Assembly: GCA_037957365.1 (NCBI GenBank)
Contig: JARHVA010003262.1
Location: 137,501-201,500 of the forward strand
Length of the DNA: 64,000 nucleotides
Direction of reading: 5' to 3'
DNA from: Torreya grandis
Lineage: Eukaryota > Streptophyta > Pinopsida > Cupressales > Taxaceae
The notes beneath the pieces are model-generated. The model saw only the letters and a list, made by a program, of their open reading frames with translations, was not told the origin of the DNA and searched no databases. The translations under genes were made by a program, and so were the position numbers. Shown piece after piece: positions 48,514-60,640 of the stretch (position 1 is its first letter; every line of letters begins with the position of its first letter).

Positions 48514-51500
48514 TGTTATCACTCTATAATACACCCTGCTTGAAGATGTGAAAGCACACTTTCTCTCCAGTTGATACAATGGGAACTTCTCAGAGTGTGG
48601 GTGCCTCTATGATGAGAAGAACCTCTAGAGAAGGTGGGTTCCCTTAAGATTTATCTAATAAGTCTAACTACTATGATTTATTAGATGGAAAGGGAAAGGG
48701 TAAACTAAAGGTAAATCCTAATTAAATGGGTGATGCATCTTAATTTTTTATATCCTATAGAAGTTGTTGAAATAAATACATTCATAAAATCTAATAAAAT
48801 TCATATTTTTCCCTTAAGCATAAATATTTTAGATGAAGGGTTGAAAGGATTTTGTATTACAAATTTCTTTTACCTCTTCAAATGACCTATATAAGGTGAC
48901 ATATAAAGCAATAGGTGAGGAAGGGACCTAAAAAAATGAGATATAATCTCACTTACATGATGATTCATAATCAAATGCACTCTATTCTTTAACAAAACTA
49001 ATATGCAAAAAAAAAATTTCTTTATTGATGTATGGTCCAGATTACAATTTCTTCTTCTGCCCTAAGAATAATGAAAAAATTACCTAAAAATGCCAATATA
49101 TACATCTTTAAACCTAATCCAAGCCCTAATTATCATTGAAAAGGGACAAGGGGTGGTCTTGGTTGACTCAACTTAGGACAACTCCTTTTACAATGATTAA
49201 ACAATTTATAAAAATGTATTAATTACATGAAATTTCATGAAGAGCTTCAAAATTTGGCATATGATTATGGTGGTTGGTCCAAGTTTGACATGTCAAACTC
49301 TCTTTTTATGAAAAGATACACCAAAATCCAAAGAAGGAACTCCACTTGATTTTTTTGAAAGCTGAGTTAGAAAAAGAGAAAGTCCTCCTTTGCATGGAAA
49401 TTGAGAGTGGATGTGGCATTTGAAAAATAATCAACTAGAACTCAAACTAGTCAACATAAATTATACTTACTTTACATGAAATTACACACCAAAACTTGTA
49501 TTTATAAATCCATTTATAGCTGGGTTAGAACATTGAATGCATGAGATGACAAGAAGAAAAGCATCACTTGTTAACTAGTCAACCAAAGTATAAGACCAAT
49601 CAACTCCAAATAGATTTATTTGAATGAAGATGACCTTAAAGGATTAAAAATTCATAATTATCATATTAAAATAGAATAAAAGTGGTGTGGAACTCCAAAT
49701 TTAACTCCTTGATGATCAATTTCAACACTAAACTCAAAACTGATAAGTTGATCAACAAAGCCATTTAGACCAAATAGGTTCAAAGGCTAATTTATGAAAT
49801 TAGAGACCATGGAACCTACAAAATAAGACATGAAACCTATAAAAACAAAAATAAAACTTGTAACAACCCTTTTCATCATCAAATATGTGATTTTGATGTG
49901 AAAACCTTCGTCGTTCAGTCAACAAAGCTGACTAGACTAATTTTACTCAAATTTCCAATAGTCTCATCATTTTTCTTGAGCTATTAGAGACACTTCCAAG
50001 ATTATTTATGATAATATAAATATTTTAAGAAGAAAAGAAGTCCTAATCTTTGATCTCTATTGATTTGATTCCATTGAATTTCCCTATACTTCATTTTAGA
50101 TTCTTTTTTCCATAAAAACATGATTTATGACCTCATCCCTATATATCCATGCATAAAATTTATATCAATGAAATACCATCCTATTTTAATTGATTTTTTA
50201 AAATTTTTTAGGTTGATCCATATTGATTTTATAGAAATAAAATCCATTTTTATCAAAACTAGTTTTTTAGGCATTTATGAGGGTTTTAAAGTTGAATCTT
50301 CAAATTGATGATTCTTGAGATAAATATATCCCAATCCAAAAAATATTAAATTAATGTGTATAAAATTAAACCCTATGATGTGTATTAAAATATTGGGATC
50401 CCATGAAAAATATATGAAAATTTACCATGTAAATGAAATTTACTTGTGGGGAATTGACTACATTTTGGGCTACCTATGGTCTTAGTAACTGTTCATAAAT
50501 CACAGCCACTAAAATAATATCAATTTTTAATTAACTCAAAGTAAATATGGTTACTAGAAACATACTAATATATTTCATCCAAACTCAATATTTGGTGAAC
50601 AAAATGAGCATCTAAATAGGTGGCTTGAAAGGGTGCCTAAAACTGCAAAAAGTGAAAAACTTCACTATGATGAAAATAATTCCTTTAAATATTCAAAAAT
50701 CCTAAAAAATCATTATTTTACTTATAAAATTCTATAAAAAAACTCTAAAATTCATTTTTGATTGAAAATTCCAAAAATGCCTTTTTGTCTTATATGCCTA
50801 TTTGCCTGTAAAACACTGCGTGAGCATGGTTTACATAAAATTTAGAGTTATTACACTACATAGAGGTCTTATTATGACGTAAAAACATCATCCCATGCTA
50901 TTAAATCTTTTACTTGGATTTAGAAGCTTCTGAAGCACTCCAAGATGAAGCATGCTCCAATGGTGACTTCAAACAAACAGGCTTAGGTATGAGACAACAA
51001 AACAATTATGTTCACTTTTACAATGGCCATGAAATTTTTTTTATGGTTCCCCAGATCATGATGACCTTATACAAAAACAATTTGGTTTTAACTCAACTTA
51101 TAGCTCCCAGAATATTCAATTTTCTCTCAATTTGATCTTGATCTTAAAACCTGTAGAAACTTCATCTAGCTCAGAATCCTCTTCAGGAGTTTAAAATGAA
51201 CCTTTACCCCTAGTTTCAAGAATATTATGACCACCACCAAGGCAATTAGGCCTCAACCCTTTTATATTCCATACATCTAATGTACTATCATTTTAATTCA
51301 TGATTTTATATGTATCAATGACTTGAATAATGCCATGAATATATTATGAACTTGTACATGCCTATACCATCATAGATACCTGATTGGATAAGGTCATTGT
51401 GATCTAGACAACAATTCAGATGATGGGTCCACCCCAATTGATGGCAGAACTTCTGGGAGCCATAACTTTTTCACCATAGCTCCAATTGACTCACCATTTG

Positions 51501-51784
51501 AACCGTTGGAAATATAATAATGAGGGGAACATCATGAGATGGCATGGAGATTTGCTTGATGAAGTTTGACACCCTAAAAGCCAACGGAAGTGTCCCAAAT
51601 TTTAATTTTAGTAGTGTAGTCTAAAAATAGTAAGTTTCTAAAAATAGTAATTCCTAGAGTTCTGTATTGTTGTAAATCATGGAAGTCTAACCAATTCATC
51701 TCCCTCTAGATTGGTGACCTTTCATATCCTCCCCACACCTTCAAAACATGTATAAATGAAGATGTAACCTAAAATGGAAATCAG

Positions 51785-51857
51785 ACATCTCTTCTCAGAG
51801 ATAAGCATATGTTTGGGTCTACAAATTTGATCAATAAAACATCTCTTATCAGAGATA
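51785..51857. repeat. Paired hairpin repeat TCTCTTNTCAGAGA
   Basis: 'acatctcttctcagagata' (51785-51803) and 'acatctcttatcagagata' (51839-51857) differ at one base, and each can fold (tctct/agaga, 4-base loop). 'catctctt..cagaga' repeats like this occur near transcript starts and ends of plant LTRs; the role here is unknown. Confidence 0.8.
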
Positions 51858-53109
51858 GCATTATTTTAATTTTTTTGTTCTTGTTTCTTGAATTATCTTT
51901 CAACTAAAGCTTTTGAGTTTTTGATCACATTGAGAGAAACTTGATTGTCCATGACCTATGAGATAGAAAGAAGACCCTACAGTAGGTGGTAATTGCAAGC
52001 AATGGAGGTGTCTGAGAGGTAAATTGTCATTCATAGTGACTTGGATTCAAACATAATGAAAATACATGAAAAATATCACAATCAACCTCTTGACTATCTT
52101 TCTCACTCCTTTTGATTCTTGAAAACCAATGTTTTAAGTCTCTTACTATGTTATAGTCCATACAATGTACTTGAACTATATACTTCAATTCATATTTCTT
52201 GGTATCCTTGACTTTGACCATGTCACTTTCACTTCAAACTAAGTCATTTCTTAATCACGCTTAACTTAAAAGGTGATGTTTAGCTCATTGATCTCATGAA
52301 TTATAACTATGCTTTAGGCCTTGATGTAGGTTACTTACTTGTATTTAACCTTGATTACATGATTTATTGAGCCCCAAAATGATGTTTTAAGCCTCATCAT
52401 CAATTATTGTCTCAAAATTCCCTTTGTGATGGATATCAAATCATCACTAGTCCCTTTATGTCTATCAAATTCCTCTTACAATTTGAAGAAACGTCTGTAT
52501 GGTATTTAAGGCTATAGTGAATGATGTCATGACTACATTTAGCTCTTGACTGTTACACACCTAGTCTTCATCCTCAATGAGTATCAACGTCTCCTTGAAT
52601 TTGATATCCTCATACCTTTAAGGAGCTTCCCTTTGTTGACCCTATACCTTCTAATTGTAAGTTAATACAAGGCAATGTAAATACTATAGGTTGTTGTTCA
52701 ACTATATATTACCTTCTTTTGGACTTTACCATGCTTGTGGTGAACTCACTTTTGGTTATTGGTGCATTATATTCCATATTTATGACTTACAACCCTAAAT
52801 TAAGGTAATAATTACAATTATTTGAAGGATTATGATGATAAAAACACTTGCCACTATGGATATGTCCATACAATCATGTAGGTGATTGTGTATTTGTGAA
52901 ATCCTAGTGATTTCTCTCCCTATTTGATAACTAGTATAATGAATAAACCTTATAATTTCCTTGAAAATGTCTTTATCTTTATGGTCCTTTAGAAATAACC
53001 CACTTTTGATTGTGACACTAGTCCTAGGGTTTGTATAAGGTTTCTTAGGGCTTAGTAGGATATGCTTGGGGTACTATAGGGTTTTTGAACATAAAAACAT
53101 GAAATAACC

Positions 53110-54573
53110 TTTCCACTTCAAAGTTATGATAACATTATTCAAACACATAATGGATTTACAAAGTGAGAAAAAAATACTTGATCCATACTCCAAGCATGAT
53201 AGGCATTGTATGTTCCTTTTTAGGGTTGTAAATGATGATTCCTTAGGTCTGATGTAGGGTAAATGAGAATTTAGGATTGTGATTTCCCTCCCTATTTGAT
53301 AACTTCTCCACTCACCTTGATGGGTCAACTTGACCATCTCAACATAAATATCCATTTGAGCATGCGATCATTAATAACCATGTCTCACTTCTTGGGAATA
53401 AAAGACTTCATTACAACTACTGCCCCATACTTCTACTGTAGTTTGACTATAAGATTATTGAATAAATGTTTTAGAAACCCTTATTACTGAGAACCTAAAA
53501 TCACAACCTTTAATGATATTGAAACCTTTATGAACCATTAATACCTAGCAAGAAATCTCAATCACCATTTGTGATTGAAATTCTCTTGGATGTCTATAGG
53601 CATGTACCTTGCTATTGAAGGTCGTAGGGTTTGTCTATTCATTATAGGGTTATATTTCTACTTATTAAGACTTTATTTAACATTATTTCTCTTTTCCCTA
53701 TAGGGTTTTAATTTTACTTATGTGGGAGTCTCTTATAAAACCAACAATGTTTTTCTTCCTTTGTTGATCAAAATTCACTACCTTCCAATCTATATGTAAA
53801 TAGGCTTCCCTAGAAGACACATGTCTGTAAGTGGTATTTTTCTAGTATGTACTATATATAATTTTGAAAACCCCTTATGTTCATTCATGATGCTTTCCAA
53901 TTTAATTTTATATTACATGATGTTCAAATAATATTTCCTAAGACTTGAAAAGGTTTGACCCTTACAAAACTACTATAGGCTACTTCCAAAGAAAACTTAT
54001 AGGGAGTCATGTAAGCATTATATGTTGTAGGTGCATTCTTTAAAACCCTTGAATCATATAAGTCCTTTGATTATGATCAAACATGAGGTATATAACATCA
54101 TTTCTTGCAATGAGCATCCGTTTGAATCTTGAAATGACTTATTATTCCTAAGATCATTATGCACTATAGTTTTACCCTAAAAAGCCTATGTGATGCTCTA
54201 CTGTAGCACTGTAGGTTTATTTTTAACTTATTCATCTTTATATTCATTTCCATTAAAAATTAATGAGAAAGGAAACATTTTGCTTAATTTATACCTTGAA
54301 ACATTGATATAATCTTCATGGAAAAGTTCTCTTGTTTACCGTATAGGCCTTGTAATGATCAAAATACTAGCTTGTAGGATCATTAGGGCTGCTTGTACAA
54401 GTCTAGGTTATCTTTATCACTGTACATGACATCATGAATTTAATATTTCCATCTCAAAGTTATGATAACATCTCATACAAAAAAGTGTTTACATAGTGAG
54501 ACAATACCTATTTACCCACACTCAAGCATGATTAACATTGTATTTTCCCTTTGAGTGTTGTAAATGATGATTG
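53110..54573. repeat. Direct repeat of ~130 bp, 1.34-kb apart
   Basis: 53110-53241 and 54446-54573 share 'caaagttatgataacat' at the left and 'gttgtaaatgatgatt' at the right, with 'catgat' and 'cattgtat' phrases between. The minus-strand 93-codon frame at 53074-53355 overlaps the first copy but is not kept in the second, so it is unlikely to be a gene. Confidence 0.75.
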
Positions 54574-56619
54574 TAGTGTTTATTATAGATAAGGTGTCAT
54601 GACTTCACACTAAAAATTACCTTTATTCATTTAGCCTTCTCATGTCAATAATATCTTATTTTACATAGGCTTTAAGGTATATCGCATGCTTCTTTCCTCT
54701 TCATTGAAAATTCTTTCCAAGATAGCACTTGATTGATTTATCCAACTATAGCCCAATGTTATGATGTTTGCTTGTTGTATGTATCCTTTACTCATGCATA
54801 TAGTGGTTCCATTGATCAATCATTGACTTCATGAGGATGATACATTAAATGTATGTGGGGATGAGGGTAGAGGGATGAAATAAGGTTGTGATATGATGAA
54901 AAGACATGAATGGATATGGAAGAGAGATGAAAACACAATGATAATTGTTGTTTTAGGTAGTGGGGTGTGGATGATGAGATGGAGGTGGGAAAGGAGGGTA
55001 AGGAACATGACAAGACAAGGAAAGGGAGTATACAAATATTTACACCTAATAATCATACCATCACAAATTGGAATCCATTGAAAGAGGGAAAAAGGTCAAA
55101 AATGAATAATAGTTTTATTTAAAAACCTCAAAATTTGCAACAAAACCTTAATTTATGCTAAGCTAGCCAATTAAGAGACCTAGAAGCATGGAGATGGATT
55201 TTTGACATGAAATTTGAAAAATAACTAAAATTTATGCATATAAATCATGAAAACTTTGGGTAAACCCTAAAGGACATAATTTATTTAAAATTTGAAGCTA
55301 ATCCCTTCTCTTTGGACCGTACATTTCTCCCTTGTAAGCTTGACAACTGTAGATTTGGATTAGCTATGTTTGTGATCTCTATTTGACCTTGAAATGGATT
55401 AATAACACTTGAATGAGACCATGTAATGGTAGATAAAGTCTTAAATATTTTGGAACAATTTTAATTTTCCCTAAACTCTACCTAGGTGAAGACAAATTGA
55501 AGAAAAACAATTGGCTTTCTGGATGCTAGGTAGTAGAATTTTCCCTGACTTCAACTAGATGGTTTGTGATCCTAGTGAATCCAATTGAGAGACCACTTGT
55601 AAAATTAGAAATAAATTTGAGTCTAATTTCTTCACCCCATATTTTAGATTTATACCCTCCTCCAACAGATCGTATCATCAAAAAACCTATAGGTAGGTCT
55701 CTTTATGCTAAGAAGAAAGAAAAAAAAAGGAAGCTTATTTAGGGCCAAATACCATGAATCCTCATGAAAATATTTTTTAAGTTTGGTAATGCCTTAGAAA
55801 TGACTTCCTCTATCATGGATGTACAAATTTTGTATGTATTCCATACTATACTCATAAAATAAGAGAAAAAGGCCTTCTTTTTCCTTTTAAATCCAAATCA
55901 AAGATTCCACTACTTGAAATAGAACATACAAGAAGAAATTCATGGTATAAAATGAAAAATACACTTTTAAAACCTTTTTCCATGCCTTAAAAATGCAGAT
56001 TTGGCACGTTGGAGGCTATTTTAAGACATTTTTGGTCTCTTTAACCTTTTAAAACACCTTTTCATGACTTGAAATTTTAAAATTAGGATAAATTCAAATT
56101 TTTAAACATGATTAATTTAAAGCTCTTTTGGAATAAAATATGCACTTTTGAGCTAGTTTTGATGCTTTTACTCCATTTTTTGGCCAAACTTTGTGTTTTT
56201 AAACCATAATTAACTAGTTTGACCATCTACAAATGGAAATTGACAATTTTTTGGAATGTTTTGGATAATAGGGGTAGTAATTTGGCCTTAATAGGATAAT
56301 TTAATAATTATTTTGGTGACTTTTGGAGGTTTATTATCCTATTGGTCAAAATAACTCAGAACTTTGGCAAGAACATACCAAGACAAACATTAAAACTGGG
56401 AAAGCTTGTAAACCAATACATAATAGGAAAAACTAAAACAATAATAGACATGTGCATGTGTGCACTTAGAGGAAAAGAAAACAACAAAACAAAAAATGAA
56501 AAACAATATTGAAAGCATGTGAATAAAAGCACTTAGAGGAATGAAATTATGACTATGTACAAAGGAGTGACTCTCCTAATAGTAACATTTAAGAAACATC
56601 CCATTCATAAGAATGGGAA

Positions 56620-57600
56620 GCTCTTATCCACTCAAACTAGATAATTTAAAAGCATTTTTCTTCTTAAAATCAGTGATAATATAAGGTCTACTCCAAAGGC
56701 TATCAAATTTGGAGTGCTTACCTAGCTTTGCACACTCTTCATCCCATTTTAGTATTGTATCTCCTCGCTAAATATTTTTTGTTGAATCTCTCTTACTAAA
56801 TTTCTTCTTGAATTGTTTCTAATTTGACCACGTGGTATGTAAATCATCATCTCTTATCTCCTCCAATTCTCTTATTTCATTGATTTTGACCTCCATTACA
56901 TCATTCTCCAAAAGCTCTAACTGATGTGCAAGCTCCAAAGTTGGAAGCTCTAATGATATAAGCATCCGTGATTCTCTTCCATAAAATAAGAGATAAGGTT
57001 AATGAACAATGGCCTTCTTATGGGTGATCCTATCATCTGATAAAGTAGTCTTCAACATTGTATGCCAAGAACTCTGATTATCTTCCATTATTCTTTCGAT
57101 GATCTAAATCATGTTCTTGTTAGTGGACTCAGCTAGTCCATTACCCTTTGGATAGTAACTGTATGAAGATGTAAAGTAAATACCATGTTCAATATCCTAT
57201 TGACATACATTTTTACTACTTAATTCCAAAGCATTATCTGATATTATATTAAAAGGTGCTCTAAAATGAGTGACTAGGCTCTCATAGAATTTAGGCACAG
57301 AGTTCTCATTTGCCTCTTTCAAAGGCACTGATTCCACTCACTTGGTGAAATAGTTTTTAGATATCAAAACCAACTTATGAACATCACTATATGGCTGATT
57401 AATCATGCCAATGAAGTCTAAAACCCATTGTATGAAAGGCTACTCAACTTGAACTAGTTTTAGTGGCATAGTAGCTAGTCTCTATTTCCCTATAAACATT
57501 ACACACTTTGTACATTTCCTAACCTATGCATGTTCACATTTGAATAATTTAGGATAAAATAAACTATCTCTAATTATTTTTTCATCTGTGATCTTGGATG
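56620..57600 (-). pseudogene. Integrase relic of gypsy element Z
   Basis: Read on the minus strand: 'TMPLKLVQVE' and 'PFIQWVLDFIGMI' (57.43-57.46 kb; usually pf..WglDfiGpi), which keeps the first catalytic Asp. Then 'KLVLISKNYFTK' and 'VESVPLKEANENSV', 'HFRAPFNIISDNALE' (second Asp in SDN, near 57.24 kb), 'YPKGNGLAESTNKNMI' (third catalytic residue Glu in AEST, near 57.13 kb) and 'DNQSSWHTMLKTTL'. The C-terminal linker 'LELAHQLELLENDVMEVKIN' and on to 56.62 kb is Leu/Glu-rich. All three DDE residues survive, but stops interrupt (for example after NKNMI, TAG/TGA). Confidence 0.8.
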
Positions 57601-57779
57601 CAAAATGACCTCTAGAAGGACTATCATGAAATTACTCAAAAATCTTGTCAAATTGACTAGTTTCAACACACCTTAAAAACATACATCCAATATATTTTTT
57701 AAAATAACTCCAATAATTATAATGTATGGTACTGATTTCATCCTAAAGTTTCTTCTTTGTGATTCATTCAAACACTTTT

Positions 57780-58335
57780 GACATTCTCTATTTTAAATAA
57801 ATCTAGCAATGTTCTTGTAGGAGGTGTATTTTAAGCTTCATGTTGAGTATCCTGAATTATCAAAAAAAATTGTTTCTTCTTTTACATCTTCTAAAAGATG
57901 TTCACATAATCCTTTTCCTCATAATATATTTGTAAATTTGACTTCAATGTCATATTACATGCATTTAGTGACCCATCTAGCTCTCTTTTCACTCAAATCT
58001 TTGTTGAGAATGAAGTTCTTCACACTTGGATGAGCAACCATTAGTATAATCTTATTATTTGAAACCAAATGTCTAAATATTTTCAAACCTATTATAACAA
58101 AAAGAACATGCTTTTAAACAAATAAAAATATCTCTTCATAACCCTCAAAATCTTGACTAAATAAAGCAATGGGTTATTGTAAACCTTCATCGTTCTACTA
58201 CATCAACATGGTTGAAATAGTTCTAGAAGTAGAGAAAGCATACAAGAAGAAATCCTTACTAAAATATGGAATGAGAAAATTAGGAGCTTGGATTATTTAT
58301 TTATTTATAGCTTCAAAACTTCTTATACCTTCTTT
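57780..58335 (-). pseudogene. RNase H relic of gypsy element Z
   Basis: RNase H removes RNA from the RNA-DNA hybrid during reverse transcription. Minus-strand text: 'PIALFSQDFEGYEEIF' (58.15 kb; usually PiaymSral...E.nYs), 'LKIFRHLVSNNKIILMVAHP' (58.05 kb; usually lk.fRhYl..h.i.v.t.h), 'SVKNFILNKDLSEKRARWVT' (58.0 kb) and 'YDIEVKFTNILWGKGLCEHL' (57.93 kb; usually YDleikptk.vkGqglAdlL). The order and spacing fit well. The frame is continuous with RT in the family but is broken here. The small plus-strand frame at 57824-58033 is its shadow. Confidence 0.75.
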
Positions 58336-58338
58336 ACT

Positions 58339-59110
58339 CTAAATTAACTCTTGGTGTTTGTTTATCATTTGAATAAGTGGTTTTACTAGTTCTATGAAAC
58401 CAGGAATGAATCTTCTAATAAAGTTTATCTTACCCAAGAAGATTTTTAATCCTTTCTTGTGTTTAGGAAATGATAGAGAAATTATTTCCTCTATTTTTTT
58501 ATAGATTAATGTAAATACAAATTTTATACAACACATGTCCAAGAAGTCTCCCCTCATGCACTAAAAAAATGCATTTCTTAAGATTCAATGAAACTCCAAA
58601 TTGCCTACATCTATCAAAAACAATCTTCAAATGTGCTAGATGATCATTAGGATTATTTGAAAATACTATAATACCATCAAGATATAATAAAACCATTTCA
58701 ATCAAGATACCATGAAAAATAACATCCATTGCCTGTTGGAAGGTAGATCTAACATTGGAGAGTCGAAAAAGGCATCTCCTTGTAAGCCAAAGTACCCCAT
58801 TTGGTGGTGAAAGTTGTTTTATACTGATCTTACTCTTTCACCAATATCTAGTTGTATCATAAGTACCTATCTAATAAATAAAACCTCTATGAACCTGAAA
58901 CTCTTTGCAAGATTTGATCCATGAAAGGAAGTGGTTGGTGATATTTTAGTGATACTCTATTCCAATCTCTGAAATCTACACAAAGTCTTATCTCTCCATT
59001 TTTATTTCTTACTGCTACAAGAATTAATACCCATGTTGAATGCTTTATAGGAAAAATAATACCTAATTCAATCAGCTTTGCTAGCTCTTTTGTCATGAGA
59101 ATCTCAACCT
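58339..59110 (-). pseudogene. Reverse transcriptase relic of gypsy element Z
   Basis: Read on the minus strand from 59096: 'LAKLIELGIIFPIKHSTWV', 'VRNKNGEIRLCVDFRDWNRV' and 'LPFMDQILQRVSGS'. These are standard gypsy RT blocks (kLl.aGfi.pi..s.Wvspvv.v.KKnGk.RvCvDfrdLN.a). From 58760: 'STFQQAMDVIFHG' and 'VLLYLDGIIVFSNN'. The catalytic Y-x-D-D motif reads YLDG, with Gly encoded at 58673-58675, so the enzyme would be inactive even without stops. 'HLKIVFDRCRQFGVSLNLKK' and 'EGRLLGHVL' follow, then 'LKIFLGKINFIRRFIPGF' in a shifted frame (58.43 kb), the RT thumb/connection. About 250 codons are recognisable across three open pieces. Confidence 0.9.
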
Positions 59111-60225
59111 TGGGGTTGATAGGCCTTTGCTTTTGTCTTACCAGTTTTGCATCCTATTATAGTTCAATAGTATATTGTGCCAATCTGGGGTCAAAACCTT
59201 TCAAATCATGATATTCCCAATAAACTACATCCATGAACTATTTACATAATGAAATGAAAGCTACTCTCTCAGAATTAGTATTCAATTTACACAACTTGAG
59301 TTGCTTACCTTTAATTATGCTAATTGGCTCGTAATGCTCTTTCTTGGAATAAATAATCACTTTGTCATTCCTTAGATAATAATATTCATTGAAAATTATT
59401 TTTAAATTCACCAAAACTTTAGGCATATTATTTTATTTCAGTTACACAATCTGATTTTCATATTGATCTTGAAATTTATCATGATTTCTTTGGCAAAACT
59501 CTGCCTCATTCTATAGAAAATACGCTATTTACTTATCAAATTAAAAAACATGCCAACTTACATCATTATTTGGGACTGAAGGCATGCATACCACCTTGAT
59601 TTGGTTCTAATTTTTACTATCTTTAATCTGATAAAAAATGTTATATTATGCTCATATGGTAGTAAGTCTATCAACATGTTAATTTGCTCCTCTAGGATTA
59701 CAGTGAATGTCAAATGCAAGGAAATCTTCCATGAGATCCAAAAATATATGTTCTTATGCCTTTAAAATACAATTATGTTTTCACTTAAGCCTCTAACCTA
59801 TTAGATTACCAATTCACTATCACCTTCCACCTGCAAGAGCTTAATATCCCTCTTTTTAGCCCACTAAAGACCATAAGACCTTCATACTATGTAGTATTTG
59901 AAGTGAAACTGAAATAGAATATAACAAAAGAATAATGCCTTTGATTTTGTGTTTAAAATAATACTACACCAGGCACACTTCCATTATTTTTTTTGGATCC
60001 ATCAAAGAATATATTTGAAACTCCTTGATCTTGCACTTAGCTAGTGACACTAGACAATAAGTCACCTCCATGCATATAGTAAAATCCAAAACCAACATCT
60101 TCAATAATTTTATAGGGGTCATGTCCATGATTATCATCAGTACATTCATCTAGGAGAAGATATATAATGCCTTCAAGAGGCTTATAAGGCTCTTTGTCGA
60201 TGGTGTTATCATTTTCTTGAAATAC
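59110..60225 (-). pseudogene. Linker between protease and RT (element Z)
   Basis: Polyprotein text continues on the minus strand, including the open pieces 59238-59426 ('VLVNLKIIFNEYYYLRNDKV') and 59964-60149. No catalytic motif is present, consistent with the variable linker between protease and RT in gypsy pol. Several stops. Confidence 0.5.
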
Positions 60226-60229
60226 TGCA

Positions 60230-60640
60230 ATTCACATCTGACATATTTGGTATATATGGCTCAAGGTGAAATCTATAAATAGGCTTTGATCTAATAATAA
60301 CCTTACTTCCATACCTAGTTATGAAAACCATGTACGACCAATCTAAAGAAATTTAACCTCCTATTTTGGTATTGAAATCTCTGTATAGGAATAATGCAAA
60401 ATATAGAGGTAGATCAACAACAACATCTTGTAAAAAGGTAAAATTTGGACAAGTAGCTAGTATGATCTTTAGATATTTCAACACACCTAAAGTCTTGGTA
60501 GGAGACCCATATAATTTCAAAAACATTTATCATGGGGTTAATACTATAATCCTAACTTATCAACTATTGATTTTGGTATAACATAGGTATTAGCCCCACT
60601 ATCAATCATTCATTTATGAGCTAGACAATCTCCAATGATA
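60230..60640 (-). pseudogene. Aspartic protease relic of gypsy element Z
   Basis: Minus-strand text starts 'PPPFYLFIIIGDCLAHK' then 'MIDSGANTYVIP'. The active-site triad Asp-Ser-Gly is intact at 60595-60603. Downstream, 'TLGVLKYLKIILATCPNF', 'LQDVVVDLPLYFALFLYRDF' and 'GGXISLDWSYMVF' follow in the usual order for this gypsy type (vlDlp...givLsrdw...lgG.i.lD.S...ip). It cleaves the Gag-Pol precursor. Frames change at least twice. A plus-strand frame at 60366-60581 is antisense to it. Confidence 0.8.

Larger units (their letters stand above)
51150..56200. other. About 5 kb inserted in LTR-Z, unidentified
   Basis: Absent from the solo LTR-Z. No coding domain is recognised. The 51.2-52.0 kb part has LTR-like features: a TATA-like 'tataaatgaagatg' near 51.75 kb followed by two small hairpin repeats. 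The 52-55 kb part carries an internal duplication. The last 1 kb (55.1-56.2 kb) may be a longer LTR version rather than insert. Boundaries are not resolved. Confidence 0.4.
48514..56310 (-). repeat. LTR-Z left copy (element 3' LTR), interrupted
   Basis: Starts TGTTATCACTC and follows the solo LTR-Z (8776-11562) to about 51150, for example 'ggggaattgactacattttggg' near 50.45 kb against 'ggggttttgactacattatgag' near 10.66 kb. The last part reappears at about 56200-56310 ('aataggggtagtaatttggcc' against 'gataggggtagtaatttgacc' near 11.52 kb). The gap between is extra sequence. Confidence 0.6.

Noticed and set aside
53074..53355. 93-codon minus-strand frame
   Set aside because: It overlaps a duplicated segment whose second copy (54446-54573) does not preserve the frame; no motif.
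54816..55081. Overlapping small frames on both strands near 54.9 kb
   Set aside because: They overlap one another in opposite directions in purine-rich sequence, with low-complexity text and no conserved motif.
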